Shown piece by piece: positions 43,746-58,700 of a stretch of 64,000 nucleotides of DNA. The position numbers were made by a program, and so were the translations under genes. The stretch spans positions 620,001-684,000 of the forward strand of contig NC_014533.1 of assembly GCF_000147335.1 (NCBI RefSeq), read 5' to 3'. The notes below the pieces were generated by a model. The model was not told the origin of the DNA. It did no database searches and saw only the letters and a list, made by a program, of their open reading frames with translations. Origin of the DNA: Gloeothece verrucosa PCC 7822 (GTDB lineage Bacteria > Cyanobacteriota > Cyanobacteriia > Cyanobacteriales > Microcystaceae). Each line of letters begins with the position of its first letter. Position 1 is the first letter of the stretch.

Positions 43746-46700
43746 GGATAGGGCAGAGCATATAAGCTAGTAGCAAATTCGATTCTTAATGCATCAGGGT
43801 CATAGACGGTAATGGTCCGGTTAGTAATAGATTGACCGGGTTTTAAACGCCCATCGGGGAGACTGCTACTTAAATCGATTAGATAACCTCCGTTAGTGGT
43901 TTTTACTCCATCTAGCGGTTGTCCAGTAAAACTCGTGGGCGGTTCTAATAACAGTTTTAGCGGCAGTAATAAATCATAATCCGCGTGGCTAGTAATAGTT
44001 ATATCATAAGAGACGGTTTGATTTTGTCGGTCTAAACGCGGGTTGCTAAATTGTAAATCGATATAGGGTAAGAAATCTGAAATCGCCGTAAAATTTTCTC
44101 GGTAGTCTTGAGAAAGGGTTATTCCGGCGGCACTTTGAAGGTTGTCATCTACTCGAAGTTCATAAGCACCCGGAATGAGAGTATTAAATGAGAGTAAAAC
44201 TGAGCGAGTAGCGGGGTCATATTGCACTGAGCGAGGGGTTATCGTGCTGCCAGCACTAATTAGTTGATAATTAGCCGGATTAAGGACAGATGCAGAGTCA
44301 GTGGCCGTCCCCACATACATATCTTGATCAAAAGTAATGGTAATATTGCCTTGAGGTAAAGGAACTACTGCATCAGGTGGCGGGTTAGTCGAGACAACTA
44401 GCGGCGCAGAAAGGGGATTTAAAACATCAATCTGACCTGATTGACTTAATAAAACTCGTCCATCGGCTGTAGTTTTAATATTTTCTCCACGAGTTCCCCC
44501 ACTAGCGACTGTAATCGCTTCGAGAGTGGCTAAGTCAACCATTTTTAATTCCCCGTTGTTATTGGAAACAAAGAGTAAGCCGGCTAGCCGCGTTCCTTCA
44601 GTACCAAAAGCGATAGAATCCACAGGTGAATCGTATTGTAGCATCCGTTGAGGTTTGCCGGTGGCATCAAAACGAACAATGTTACCTCTTGAGGGCCAAG
44701 TTGTCGCCCAAAGTTTTCCATCAGGGGCAAAAGCCAGAGAATCTACTCGTAAATCACTATAATGAGTGAAAGTTCCGCTAATGGAGTTAAAAATTTCTAT
44801 TCCATCCCCAGAAGAAACATAAATTAAGCCGCTTTGACTATCAATCGCTAAAGCTTGAGTGAGTCCATCTCCATATTCTTGTAAAATTTGCCCACTTTGA
44901 ACATCAAGTTTAACCAAAGGTCCACCGCCAGTAGTTGCCCAAAGGCTACCTTCTCGGTCTAAAGCGAGGTCAAATATAGGATATTTTAGGGTCGAGAGGG
45001 GATTGCCGGCAGGTCCTCCCGTCTCGGAAAAACGATACAATGAACCTCGATTTGCCCCGCCACTGGCAATCACTGAACCATCCGCAAGCGTAACGAAGGC
45101 CAGAGGTGCTATGTTAGCGTGACTGGTGGGAATTCCCGTAGCAAAGGCCGAGGCACTAAAGGGGCGTAGGACGAGATCAAATTCTGATGCACGAGTGGCA
45201 GGAACCGCCGCCGGAATATTTTCTTTTGCTTCAATAAAAAGGGAATTTGTAGAAGGAGTAGGGGAAGGAGGAGGTAAAGTGCCTAAATCTGGTTGTGTGC
45301 TTTCATCACTTGTGGGTAAGCTTCCTAAATTAACTGCTCCTCCATCATCGGGGGCGGCAATTCCTAATCCGGGTTTTTCGGTGTTACCGGCGTTATCTGT
45401 GGCTAAAACTAGGAATTCATAAGTATGTCCCGCTTCTCCTGCATAAACCCCAGAAGTATCTGTCGTTTGCTGCTTCCAAATCTTGAAGTCTCCCCCGTCT
45501 TTTGCTACATAAACTGTCGCATACTTAACACCACTTCCTTCTTCATCGTCGGTGCTAGTCCATTTCACCTCATAATTAGAACTACCGGCCCCGAGTGGGG
45601 TTACTGTCACTGTTGAAGTGGGTGCTTTTCCATCAATAATGCTGCTTATGGTTGTGGTATCGATAGGAGCCGCCGTATTATAAAATACTCGTGCTTGGGC
45701 TGTTATTTGGGTTCCGGTCGCTAAACCGTCTTTTGGTAAAACGCTATAAGTGACAAAACCCGTACCAGCACCATTGGCTGTATTCGGGGGTAATAATCCT
45801 ATATTAGGATTGGTGAGGACTTCGCCGCTATTGGGGTCAATCGCTTGTAGTAACCAAGTTGCGGTATTAGATAGGGGGTCTAGTCCGGCACTAACTCGCA
45901 AAATAAAGCCTTTAGTACGGGTAAAATCAAAATCCCCTTGGAATGCACCTCGTCCTTGAGGAATATGCAATTGTATATCCCCTATTCTTAAGTCCCCTAA
46001 TTGGAAGTTTCTCGGGTCTAAATCTTCGTCAAGTTGGGTTACAATGCGAACCTCACTGACGCTACTCGATGCTGTTGCCGCATTTTCAAAACGAATCGTA
46101 TAGGGAAGTTTCGTGTCTGTGGGGATAAAGTTTTCATTCCCATACCCTAATGGACCTGTTAAGTTGGCCAGGTTGCTAACGGTCCCTGTCGCATTAAAGA
46201 AACTGGCAAAAGAAGGCGGCGGAATAGGAACAGCCGGGGGTAAATCTTCAGCCGCTTCCCCAAAGGGTACATAGACATTAAATGCTTGGTAATGGGTGGG
46301 TTTAGATAATCCTAAGTCGAATTGTTTAGCATCTGGGGGTGATGCGACTCCAGTTTGACCAGGTTTATCGCCGTACCATTGACGAATTTTCTCGAAGAAA
46401 CTGATGAGATTTCCATTAGAGATGACTTGCTCCCCTACCGGACCGAGTAAAATTCCTGTAGCGAGAGTAGATAAAAGACTGACAACTAGAGGATTTTGGC
46501 GGATAGGCGGGGCCTGGTTTTCTGGACGTAAGAAACCGGCTTCTTCTAGGGCGGCTAAATAAGCATTAGTCCAAGTGTTAATATCAGCCGCCAGTACCGT
46601 TAACGCTTGTGATGCTGTGGAGTCTGCAAGGATGGCGTTTCTTAATTTTTTGGCTTCGGCTTTTTGTTGTTCAATAAATTCGTCGCGGGTTAAAGCGGTA

Positions 46701-49700
46701 GCACTGGCTAAAATGTGGAAAGTGAAGGCTATTTGATCGTCTGGGACATCATCTAGAGCGGTGGGGTCTTGTTTTAATTTTTCTAATAATCCTGGATAGG
46801 TTTGAACATTAAAGGTTTGTCCAGCAAAACCGGCTGTCGGTAAATCAAAAATATATCCAGGGGCCAGAATTTCTCCGTTTTGATTGGTATCTGATACTAA
46901 ACTCGCCCAAGGTACATCTGTATTTGAACCTTCGGGACTGCCGCGCAGGTTAGAACTAAAGACGACATAGGGTAATCCGAAAACTTCTGAATTTGTGCCT
47001 AATTCAGGGATGCCAAATTGGAAATTCACATAAGGAGTGTCGAGGTTGGTTAAACTCTTGACAGAAACGCCGTAAGTTCCCGTATCTCCAGGAGCAAGCA
47101 CTCGCGGCCCGCCTAACCCTACTGTAACATCTGGCTCAATCGCCCGCTCAACTAAGTAACGATAGGGAACGATAGATTCTTGTCCGTTAGGATTAATGAC
47201 TTTAACATCATATAAACCGTGAGGAACATCGGTAAAGTCAAAGATAGCTGTTATTTTGGTACTATCGACTACCTGATAACGCACGGGTGCAACTTCAGCG
47301 ATGCCCGGACGAACTAATTTTACAATGGCGTTTTGATTAAACTGTGCCCCCAGAATATTAGTGGTGACATAGCGGCTATCTCCTCCTTGGTCTGTTATTA
47401 CATCGGTTATTCCGAAGGGTAAGACATCTGCTAACAAGGTAACGGGAGTATTATTGGTCGGTTCTGAATAGCCGCGTACTAAGACATAATAAGTTCCTGG
47501 TTGGGTTGAGGCAATAACTGCTGATTGGTTGGGACCTAAAAGCCCTGTATAGGCGGCATCATAGACAATACCGGTAGGGGCATTATTAAAGCGGACAAAG
47601 ACTTCATTAGCGGCTGTTGTGGCGGCTGAGTTAACTTTAACTTTTAAGGTTTGCCCTATGCCTACATTGACTTGATATAATCGCTCTTGCCCTGTGTTGA
47701 GGGTGGTTTGTAGAGGGACTCCTAATTGTAGTTCTTCTACCGTAACATTTAGGGTACTGGCCGAGGCAGTACGGTTATTCGCTTCGTCTTCGGCCTCATA
47801 AACTTGATTGAAGATATCGGGACGGACGATGAGCCGGTATTGACCGGGTGTTGCGGGCGGTAAAGTAGCATCTAAAGTAGAGGTGTAAGATTCTCCCGTG
47901 CCTAAAGTGCCGCTATGGGTAACGCGCCCAACAGGACGGTCATTGATATCCCATATTGCATCTGTAGACAGATAAGCCGCATCTGTCCAGGTCCCTTGGG
48001 CAGGGTTATCCCCGAGATTGCTTACTGTCCAGCTAAATCGTACTGAATCACCGGATTTCGCATTGGGAGGAAGGGTGATGGTGCTAACTTGTAAATCTGC
48101 CGGTGGGGGGAGTTCTATAATTAAAGGTTGAGTGCTAGGGGTGGCGTTGTTGCCGTCGTTAGTGCCTTCAAAAACTCGATATTGAGAATCAGCCAGTACA
48201 AAGACATAGAAAGGCCCGCTTAAATCGTTCGGTAAAGCGAGGGTTTTATTAACGCTATAATTTTGTCCGGCTAATAATTGTCCTGTATGTTCAGTGTAAC
48301 CTAAATAACGGTCTGTTTGTAGGTCTAAAAATTGATCTCGAGATAAATAAATTAAATCTTGCCAGCTATTTTGGCGCGGCGGTGTATCCCCTACTCCGGT
48401 ATTAGTAACCGTATAAGATAGATTAAATGATTGACCCACTTTTGCCCGTTCAGGAATGGTTAAAGTAGTTACTTTTAAATCGGCAGGTGGTTGTAAATTA
48501 ATTCTTAGGGCATTAGAACTAATATTATTTCCTTCATCTTTAAATTCAGGAACTCGGGCAAATTTTTGGTCGCCTTCAAAATTAAGATTTAAGTTACCTC
48601 GTTTATATTCATAAACATTTGAATCGGTAAAGACTAATAAATAAAAGTCTCCAGAAATTCCATCAGGTAAGGTAACTTGAGCATTTTGAGTATAACTGCT
48701 TCCGGCGGCTAACAGGCCTCGACGTGTATACTCTCCTAAAAAGACATCCGCTAAATCTAAAGACGGGTCACGAGACAGATAAACTCGGTCTATCCAAGAA
48801 TTTTGACGAGTATCTCGGGTTCCCGAGTTGGTAACGGTCCAGCTTAAATCAACCGTTTGACCCGATAATTGCGGCGTTTGAGGAGTGGTTAAATTGCTTA
48901 TCTGTAAGTCGGGTTCTCGATAGGTAACCGCTAAGGCGGCACTATTTAAGTTATTAGAAGTATCTTCAAAAACTCGATATTCAAAACTTTCTCTTGAAGA
49001 GGTATTATCGCCACCATAACGAGGGATTTCGCCACTAAATCGAGCCGTGTTGTAATCATAGCTATAATCGGTACTGACATAAACATAATAGTTTCCGTCA
49101 ATGCCGGCTGGTAAGGTAATGTCTTGGGTCTGAGTATAGCTTTCTCCGGTTGTTAAAGGTCCCGTTTGACTGTGTAGGAAGAAACCGACTTTTTGAGCGC
49201 GAGAAGGAATAAAGGTGGAGTCGGGAGATAACCATACTTCATCATACCAGTAGCGTGTACCTTCCCAAGTGGGGGCCCCAGTATTGGTGACGGTCCATTT
49301 TACAGTAGTGCGTTCTCCTGAGAAGTTATTGGGGGTGGTTACAACAGAACTGACAATTAAGTCGGCGGGGGCGTTAGTGACGTTAGTGGCGGCGGAGCGT
49401 TCGTTATTATTGTTATAAGGCCCTTCCCAAGTGGGTTCAAATCCTGAATTAGTTTTAACGATGACATATTGACCGAATGCGCCGGGTGTTAATTGGGTAC
49501 TGAGTTGTCCGGTGTAAGTTTGTCCTACTCCGAGGGTTCCCGTGTGTTGAACGGTTCCCAGTTGCCAATATTTGCCACCAGGGGTGTTTAAGGTGGGACT
49601 GTCGGATAAATAAACGGTATCTGACCAAGTATTACCAGTGGTCTCGTTTGCGCCCTGATTTTTAACGGTCCAATTGACGTTAAAAAGTCCTCCTCCTGTT

Positions 49701-52700
49701 GCGGTAGCAGTTGGGGTTACTGAGGTGACGACTAAATCTGGCGGCGGTGTCAGTAATACGGTAATGGGTCGAGATTTATAATTATTACTATCGAGTTGGT
49801 TGGGGTCATCTGGGTTGCTGTTGATGTCTAGAGTGTCTTCGGTGATGACATCGTAAGCATCCGACCAAGGGGTAATATACCACTGACCGGTGATTTGACT
49901 CGGTAGAGTAACCGTGGCGGTTTGTCCGTAACTTTCCCCGACTTTTAAGGAACCGTTGTGTCCGATGGTTGTCAGTAGGATATCATCGGGTTGAGGGGGC
50001 GTTCCTTGAGCAACTGGAGAAGGTCGATTTTTATCTCGGGTTAACCATATTGTATCTGTCCAACCATCGCGGTCTGTTTCTCCTATCCCTTTATTAGTTA
50101 CGGTGTAGCGAACTTCTATTTGTGACCCTTCAAAAGCTTGGTCCGGTGCAGTGACATTACTGGTTACTAAGTCTGCCGGGGGCAAGGGATTCACATATAA
50201 TGCTTTGGTGAGAATATTGTTGTCTTCTTGAGGATATTCGTTAACTTGTCCGCCTGCATCCGTTTGTACAATGAGATAGACTTGTCCTCGGAAGCGCCGG
50301 GGAATAACTAGCGTGTTAGCGGTGGTGCGGTAACTTTCACCTGCGTCGAGGGCAGAGGCGTTATTAAAGTCTCCTAAAGAGAGGTCATCACCGCTTATTT
50401 GATTATCTAAGGACAGGTATACTCGGTCAAGCCAGTTGGGGGTAGTGGTAATGACAGTTCCGTAATTTTTGACCACAAATTCTAAGGATACAGTTCCGCC
50501 GGCTGAGACGGTATCGGGTGCGATAATGGATTCAACTCTTAAGTCAGGTCGTGGAGGTAAACTCAGTAACAAGGTAGCGTCATCTACAGTCGTGTTATTC
50601 CCTTTTGCTTGTGGTCCGTGTTCATAAAGGGTACTGGTTGCATTGGTTGTGATGACAACTTCATAGAGTCCTTGTAGAGTAGAAGGAAGCGTTATTTGTT
50701 CTGAACGGGTATAAGATTTCCCGGCTTGAAGTCCACTGCCATAAGTATAAGAGCCTAAAGAAATGAGTTGACTGTTAGGGTTTCCGGCTGCCCTTAAATA
50801 AATTTGGTCTGTCCAGGTACCCGCCGCATCCCCTATTCCTGAGTTATTGACGGTCCAGGTAATGTCAGCTTTCTCACCGGCAAGCATGGCGGGCGGCGCG
50901 GTAATATTCGTTACTGTTAAGTCTGGAGAATTACTTAAAGTTACTGCTGTTACGTTCGAGACTTTTTGATTATTGTTATCGTAAATAAATTCAAAAGGCC
51001 CTCCAGTGCTGACGACGAAATAATATTGCCCACTCAGTCCATTCGGAAGGGTTACCTCTGCGCTGCGGCTATAACTACCCCCTACCGCAAGAGAACCAAT
51101 ATGCTCAAAACTTCCTAAATTAGCGATAATATTTTGTCCGGCGGCATCTGTGGCTAAACTGAGGGTTTCTGACCAGGAATTGCTGCTAGTAGTCCCGATA
51201 CCCTGATTTTTGACCGTCCAAGAAACCGTCGCCGCTTGTCCACTGTTGCCGCTTACCGGGGCGTTAACGCTATCTACAATTAAGTCTGAATATGGAATAG
51301 GCATTACCCCAAAAGGATTAGCCGCCGCCGCACTATTATTACTTTCTAAACCATTCTCGAAGACTTGATTCGTCGCATCAGTTTGTACAAATAATTGATA
51401 TTGTCCAGTAAAAGCGGGAGGTAAAGCAAAGGTTTCAGAACGGGTATAATTTGCCCCCACTTCTAAAGCGCCACTATGGGTAAATTGTTTGAGAATGATA
51501 TCGTCCCCATTACCGACTATTGCGTCTCTTGAAGCGATAATTCGGTCTTCCCAGGTATTAACTCGCCCTGCTCCTGTTCCGTTATTGCTCACTTTCCAAC
51601 CGATAGTCACTGAAGCCGGGTCACCAATGGTTAATTCTGGGGCCGTGACATTAGAAACCGCTAAGTCTGCGTAGGGAGCAAGGGTAATGGCTAAGGCAGA
51701 CTGGGCTAAGTTGTTATTTTCTGCGCCCCCCTCGTTGATGTTTGCTTCTGCATCGGTGACGAGGAGTAAATAACGATTTCCACTCACATCTATGGGCAAG
51801 TCTAGGTTAATTTGGGATGAGTAGCTATCTTGTGCGGCTAAAGAAGTGTTTCTAATGATTTCTTTTAATAGGATGTCTCTCCCGTCGTAACTGGTATCCG
51901 AAGAGAGATATATTTTATCTTTCCAATTCGTTAAGGTGGCGGCTGAACCGATGTTTTGTACTGTCCAAGCGAAGGGAATGGTTGTGCCAGAAGTCGCATT
52001 ACTTGGGGCAGAGGTGATAGTGGGAGTTAAATCTGGATGACCTATCTGTAAAGAATTAGCCCCAACAGTTAAATTATTTGTATCGCCTGTGCCTTCAAAT
52101 AACGTATTATTTGCGTCTGTTACGACTATTATTTTGTAGGTTCCATCGCTTACTAGCGGCAACAGTACCGATTGAGAAACGGTATAATTTTCTCCCACTG
52201 CTAAGTCTGCATTGCGGGTAACACTACTCAGTAGGGTTGCTCCATTTAAACTTCCGTCAGGGGATAGATAGATGCGATCTACCCAACCCCCTACTGCCGG
52301 GGCAACTCCGGCATTACTCACCGTCCAAGAAACCGTCTGAGTTTGTCCGGGTTGTCCTGTCGCTTCATTGGTTACAGCACTCACTTTTAAATCGGGGTCG
52401 GGTTTGCGAGTAACGGCGAGGGGGCTAACAGTGCGGCTGGTGTTGTTGTTATCATAGATATACTCGAAAACCTGGTTATTTATATCTGTTACGACGAAGA
52501 TGTGATAGTTACCACTAATGCCGTTGGGTAGGGTATAAGAAGCCGATTGAGTATAACTATCGCCAATAGCTAAAGTGTCGCTATGATTGAGCCGCCCCAA
52601 TTCTAAGTCATTATTATCGAGTTGGTCATCGCTTGATAAAATAACTCGGTCTGTCCAAGAATTACTATTGGTAACGGCGTTACCCTGATTACGAACTCGC

Positions 52701-55700
52701 CATAATACTTGAATCGCGTCCCCACTCAGAGCAGTAGAGGGAGTTGAAACCGCTTCTACCAGTAAGTCTGCATGAGGAGGAGCCGCAATTTGTAAGGGAG
52801 CTACCGCGAGGTTATTGGTTTCGTTGCTTTCGGGTTGCTGCCCGTTATAATCAGGGGCCAGGAGAAGATAGTAATTACCCGGGGTTAGGTTGGGTATGGT
52901 TACGGATGAAGAAAGCGTATAACTTCCACCAGCTAAAAGAGGCGTTTGATTAGCCGCCGAAATTGAGTTTAAAAAGACATCATTACTGTCCAGGTTTGCA
53001 TCTGTAGACAAATATAACCGGTCTTCCCAATCAGCTACCGCATTTCCTTGCCCTGTATTCGTTACTGTCCAAGATATCGAGGGGGTGTCTCCCCATGTGA
53101 CCGTAGTAGGTGCATTGGTGATAGTTGCAATTAGGTCGGCTGGCGGCTGTACGGTAAAGGGTTTTGCATAGATGTTATTGGTTTCATCGGTTTCGGCTTG
53201 ATAGTTGTAGCGGTCCGTAATAAATAAAAGATAATAGCTTCCAGCCGCTAAGGTCGGAACGCTAAAGTTTTTAGTGAAGGTATAATTTGAACCGGCGGCT
53301 AAAGGCGTTTGGTCCCCCGTCCAAAATTCCCCTAAATAGGTGTCAGTAGAAGCATTAAAGGTTTGGTCCGTCGATAGATAGACACTATCATACCAGTCTG
53401 TGGGGGCTTGAGCGGTTCCTATGTTTTCTACTGTCCAACCGAGGGAGATATTTTCTGCCCAATAACCGCTATTGGGTCCTGTTACTTGTTTAACCCTTAA
53501 ATCTGGGGCCTCTAAACTGATGGCTGTCGCATAAATATTATCATTTTCGTTTGTTTCTGCTTGATTGTTGTTGCGGTCTGCGGCAAATAAGAGATAATAA
53601 TTGCCTGGGGTTACGCTGGGAATGGTTACGGTTTGTGTTCCATTGTAGCTTGCACCAGCCGCTAAGGGTGTATCATCTCCCGCCCAACGGTTTGTTAAAT
53701 AACGGTCATTATTATCGAGAACCGTATCACTAGACAAATAAATATAATCATACCAATCATTTAATGCTGCCCCTGTACCTTGATTATTAACGCTCCAAGA
53801 TAAATTAATATTTTCTCCTAAAGCGACACTCGTGGGAGCAGTTACGGCCGAAACTACTAAATTAGGGGCTTGCAACAGGATGGGAATTGAATAAATATTA
53901 TTGGTTTCATCGGTTTCTCCTTGATTATTTCCCCCGTCACTGGCAATTAATAAATATTGATTGCCAACTCGCCCAATTTGGTTGGGAATGGTAACATTTA
54001 AAGATTGAGTATAGCTGCTATTGGAAGCTAAGGGAGTTTGGGCATCAATGTTTATAGAACCGATGGATAAGTCATTAGTATCTAAAACCGTATCATTAGA
54101 TAAATATAAATAGTCAAACCAGTTCGCCGGTGCGGTTATATTACCCTGATTCGCTACTGTCCAAGATACATTAATTTCTTGTCCCCAAGTTGCACTTGCT
54201 GAAGTTGTGGCGGCGGTTACGGTTAAATCAGGTGCTTTTAATTCGATGGGAACGATACGAATATTGTTATTTTCATTGCCTTCGGGTTGTTCAAATTGAC
54301 TATCGGTGACAAAGATTAAATAGCGGTTTCCTAATGGGAAGTTGGGTAAGGTGACGTTAGGGTTAAAACTATAAGTCCCGCCGGCTGCTAAAGGTGAAAT
54401 GGCGGCGGCTGATTGAGAGTAAATGGCGGTATCATTACTATCAAATATATTATCTTGCGATAAATAAACGGTGTCTATCCAATCTGCCGGCGCGTTACTG
54501 GTTCCCGAGTTGCTCACTGTCCAATTGAGGTTAATGGTGTCTCCGACAATTGCCGTAGCGGGTGCGGTGGCGGCGGTAATATTTAAATCTGGCTGTTGAG
54601 AACCTAACGCGATGGGAAGGGAATATGTATTGTTATTGTTATTGCTTTCTCCTTGATAATTATAGGCATCAGCAACGAATAAAAGATAGTAGCTTCCGGT
54701 TGCGACGTTGGGTAAAGAAAGCCATTGGCTAATACTATATTGATTGTTGATTTGTAGAGGACTTAAATAATTTGTATAAATTTGTTTTAATTGTTGGTCG
54801 TTATTATCAAAAGTGGCATCAGTTGAAAGATAAATATTATCATACCAATCATCTGCCGCTACTGCATTTCCTGTATTTTTAACTGTCCAACTGACTTGTA
54901 TTTGCTCAGTGGGTAAGGCAGTTACCGGGGCAGTAGCATTGGTAATTTCTAAATCTGGTGCTTTTAATGTGAAGGGGACAGAATAAACATTATTAGCTTC
55001 ATTAATTTCATTTTCATAATTATTTCTATCGGCTACAAATAATAAATAATAATCACCAATAGTTAAATCATTGGAAAAGTAAATAGTTGTAGAGGCGTTG
55101 TAGCTGGCTCCGGCGGCTAGAGCTTGATAGTTATTAAAATAGCCGCTATATTGGTTAGTTAGATAAGTATCAGAATTATCATAGATCGTATCTTTAGAAA
55201 GATAAATATAGTCATACCAATAGGTATTACTGGTAGTTTGTGCCCCTATATTACTGACATTCCAATTAACTAAAATCGAGTCTCCCACAATGCCGGTGCT
55301 TGGGGCCGTTGCACTGGTGACATTGAAATCTGAACCGGTACCATTAAAGGTGATGGGAACAGCGTAAACATTGTTATTTTCATTACTTTCCCCTTGATAG
55401 TGGTCGCGGTCTGCAACAAAAAGTAAATAACGCTGTCCTACAGCATTTGAAGGTAGATTAATGGTTTGATTTTCGGTGTAACTGGCTCCGGCGCTTAGAT
55501 TATTGTGATAAACATAGCTAATATAACTATCTGTATCGTCATAAACCGAATCCCCAGATAAATAAATATAGTCATACCAAGAGCCATTGGCATCCAGAGT
55601 GCTAGGATTAGTTACTGTCCAAGAGACTGAAGCCGCACTTCCTGGCGTGACGTTAGTGGAGGGAGTGACGCTGGCCGCCGTTACGGTTAAATCAGGGCTG

Positions 55701-58700
55701 TTAATAGTAATGGGAACCGCATAAACATTATTATTTTCGTCGGTTTCTCCTTGATAATTGTCCCGGTCTGCTACAAATAATAAGTAGAGGTTGCCGCTTG
55801 GTGCATTATTGGGTAGGGTAAGGTTTTGAGTTTGAGTATAACTACTTGATGGGTCTAGAGGGGTGGAACTACCTGTATAGTAATAGGAAAGATTTGTATC
55901 TGAACTGTCATAAGTGGGATTGCTCGATAAGTAAACATAATCATACCAGTCGGTGGCGGCGACGCTTTGTCCGGTGTTGGTGACCGTCCAAGATATTCCT
56001 ATGTTGTTTCCTAATGCGCCTGAGACGGGGGCCGAAGCGGCAGTTACCGTTAAATCGGGTGCTGAAACGTTGACGGGTATTGCATAAACATTATTGGTTT
56101 CGTTGCTTTCTCCTTGATAATTACCTCGGTCAGCTACCACTAATAAGTAGTGGCTTCCTAGGCGACTATTGGGAATGGTTAAAGTCTGAGTTTGAGTGTA
56201 ACTACTGTTGGCGGCTAAGGGTGTGTTTGTTCCTGTCCCAAAATCAGTAATATAGGTATCTGTATTATCATAAATTGGGTCATCTGACAAGTAAAATGTG
56301 TCATACCAATAAGTGGCGGGTGCTGTAACCTGGCTAGGATTATTCACTGTCCAAGTTACTGTAGTCGGGGCATTTACGGTCAGGTTTTGAGGGGCACTCA
56401 GATTGCTGACGGTTAAATCCGGTGCTATTAAGGTGATGGGAATGGCATAAACGTTATTACTTTCGTTTAACTCGATTTGATTGCGACCCCCATCAGAAAC
56501 CACAAGCAAGTAACGGTTTCCTAAACCACTATTGTTGGGAATAGCAATATTTCTAGTGAGATTATAACTTCCTCCTGCGGCTAAGGCTTGATAATTAAGG
56601 TCATCTCCGAGATATTCGTAATCGATATAAGTATCTTTGTTATCTAGTACGCTATCGTCAGATAAATAAAAGTAGTCAAACCAATAATAATCAGAAGTGG
56701 CTTGCCCTTGGTTAACGACATTCCAGTTAACGGCAATTGATTCATTAAGGGCTGCATTTTGAGGGGCCGTGGCTGAAGTGATGGTTAAATCCGGACCTGA
56801 ACCGGTAAAAGAAATCGGGACTGCATAGACGTTGTTGGCTTCGTTGGTTTCTCCTTGATTATTATCCCGGTCAGTTACAAATAGTAAATATCTTTGCCCA
56901 AGGGCATTATAAGTCGGGAGCGTAATGTTGCTTGATAAGGTGTAATTCGAGCCTGCCGCTAGGGGAGTTTTTGCTCCTGCCCATTGATAGGTTAAGTAAG
57001 AGTCTGAATTATCTAAATTCGCATCATTAGAAAAATAAACATAATCATACCAATCGGCTGTGGCGCTGATGCTGCTTTGATTGGCGACTGTCCAGTTCAC
57101 TGATACACTAGCACCTGGTGCTAAATTGGCGGTTTGGCTGACGGTGGCTCCTGTAACGTTTAAATCGGCTCCGTTGATGGTTATAGGAACGGCATAAGTA
57201 TTGTTGCTTTCATCAGTTTCGTTTTGCTGTTTATCCCGGTCAGCGACAAATAACAGATAACGATTCCCGGGTTTTGATTGGGCGGGAATATTGATGTTTT
57301 GGGTTTGGGTGTAGCTTGCACCTGCGACTAGAGGGGTTTTACTTGCTGCGGAAAAATAATTAACTGAGGTGTCGTTATTATCTAATGTGGTGTCATCTGA
57401 CAGATAAATATAATCATACCAATCGGCTGCGGCACTCACATTGCTTTGATTGGTTACGGTCCAAGATACTGAGGCGTTAGTTCCTACATCGGCAGAAATG
57501 GGCGCTGCTGCTGTGGTAATGGTTAAGTCAGGTGCGTTTAGGGTGATGGGAACCGAGTAAACGTTGTTGGTTTCGTCGGTTTCGCCTTGGTAGTTATCCC
57601 GGTCTGCTACAAATAGAAGATACTGTTGACCTGTTGGCGCATTGCCCGGTAAGGTAATGTTCTGAGTTTGGGTGTAGTTATTGCCCGCAGCTAAAGGGGT
57701 TTGGGAGTTAATATAAAAATAGTTTAATGAACGATCTGAGTTGTCGTAAATGGTATTATCTGATAGATAAACATAGTCATACCAATTGGCATCGGCAGTA
57801 TAAGGACTTTGATTGCTCACTGTCCAAGATACGGGAATGGTACTGCCTACGGTTCCTGTGGTGGGAACAGATGCGCTAGTGATGCTTAAGTCTGGGGCAT
57901 ATAGGGTGATGGGAACCGAGTAAACATTATTGATTTCATTGGTTTCCCCTTGGTAATTATCCCGGTCTGCTACAAATAAAAGATATTGTGAGCCTAAATG
58001 GGCATCTCCTGGCAAGTTAACTGTTTGAGTTTGACTGTAGCTGTCTCCGGCGGCTAGGGGAGTTGGTGTATTAATATAATAATAATTTAAGCTGCGATCT
58101 GAGCTATCATAAACGGCGTTATCTGATAAATATACATAATCGTACCAATCGGCGTTAGCGGTTACTGAGCCTTGATTTTTGACGGTCCAGGTGGCTTGAA
58201 CGGTACTAGCAACGATGCCTGTGGTGGGCGCTGATGCTGCGGTTACGGTTAAGTCGGGCGCGGTTAAGGTGATGGGAACTGCATAAGTGTTGTTGGTTTC
58301 GTTGGTTTCGCTTTGATAATTGTAGCGGTCTGTGACTAAGAGTAAATAGCGGCTGCCTAGGGCTGTGTTGGGAATTTTTAGGGATTGCGTTTTACTATTC
58401 GTTGCTCCTGCTGCTAATGTCACACTATTGTAGAAGTCGTTAATGTAGGTGTCTGAGCTATCATAAATAGTGTCATTCGACAAGTAAAAAGTATCATACC
58501 AACCGCTTGTCGTTGCCTCTGTTCCTTGATTAATTACTCCCCAGGTAACTGATATGGTTTCTTGTAAAGCGGCTGTAGCGGCTGTATTAATGCTGTTAAC
58601 AACTAAATCGGCTTGCCCTGCATTTTCTATAGAAATAAGTTGTCCATTTAGGGTTAAGGTAGTATGATCATCTTGGTTTTTTAAGGCTAATAGTTCATCT

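Noticed and set aside
47748..58615. CRISPR array
   Set aside because: The regular repetition is a protein-domain period of about 350 bp in an open frame, with no 25-40 bp repeat-spacer structure.
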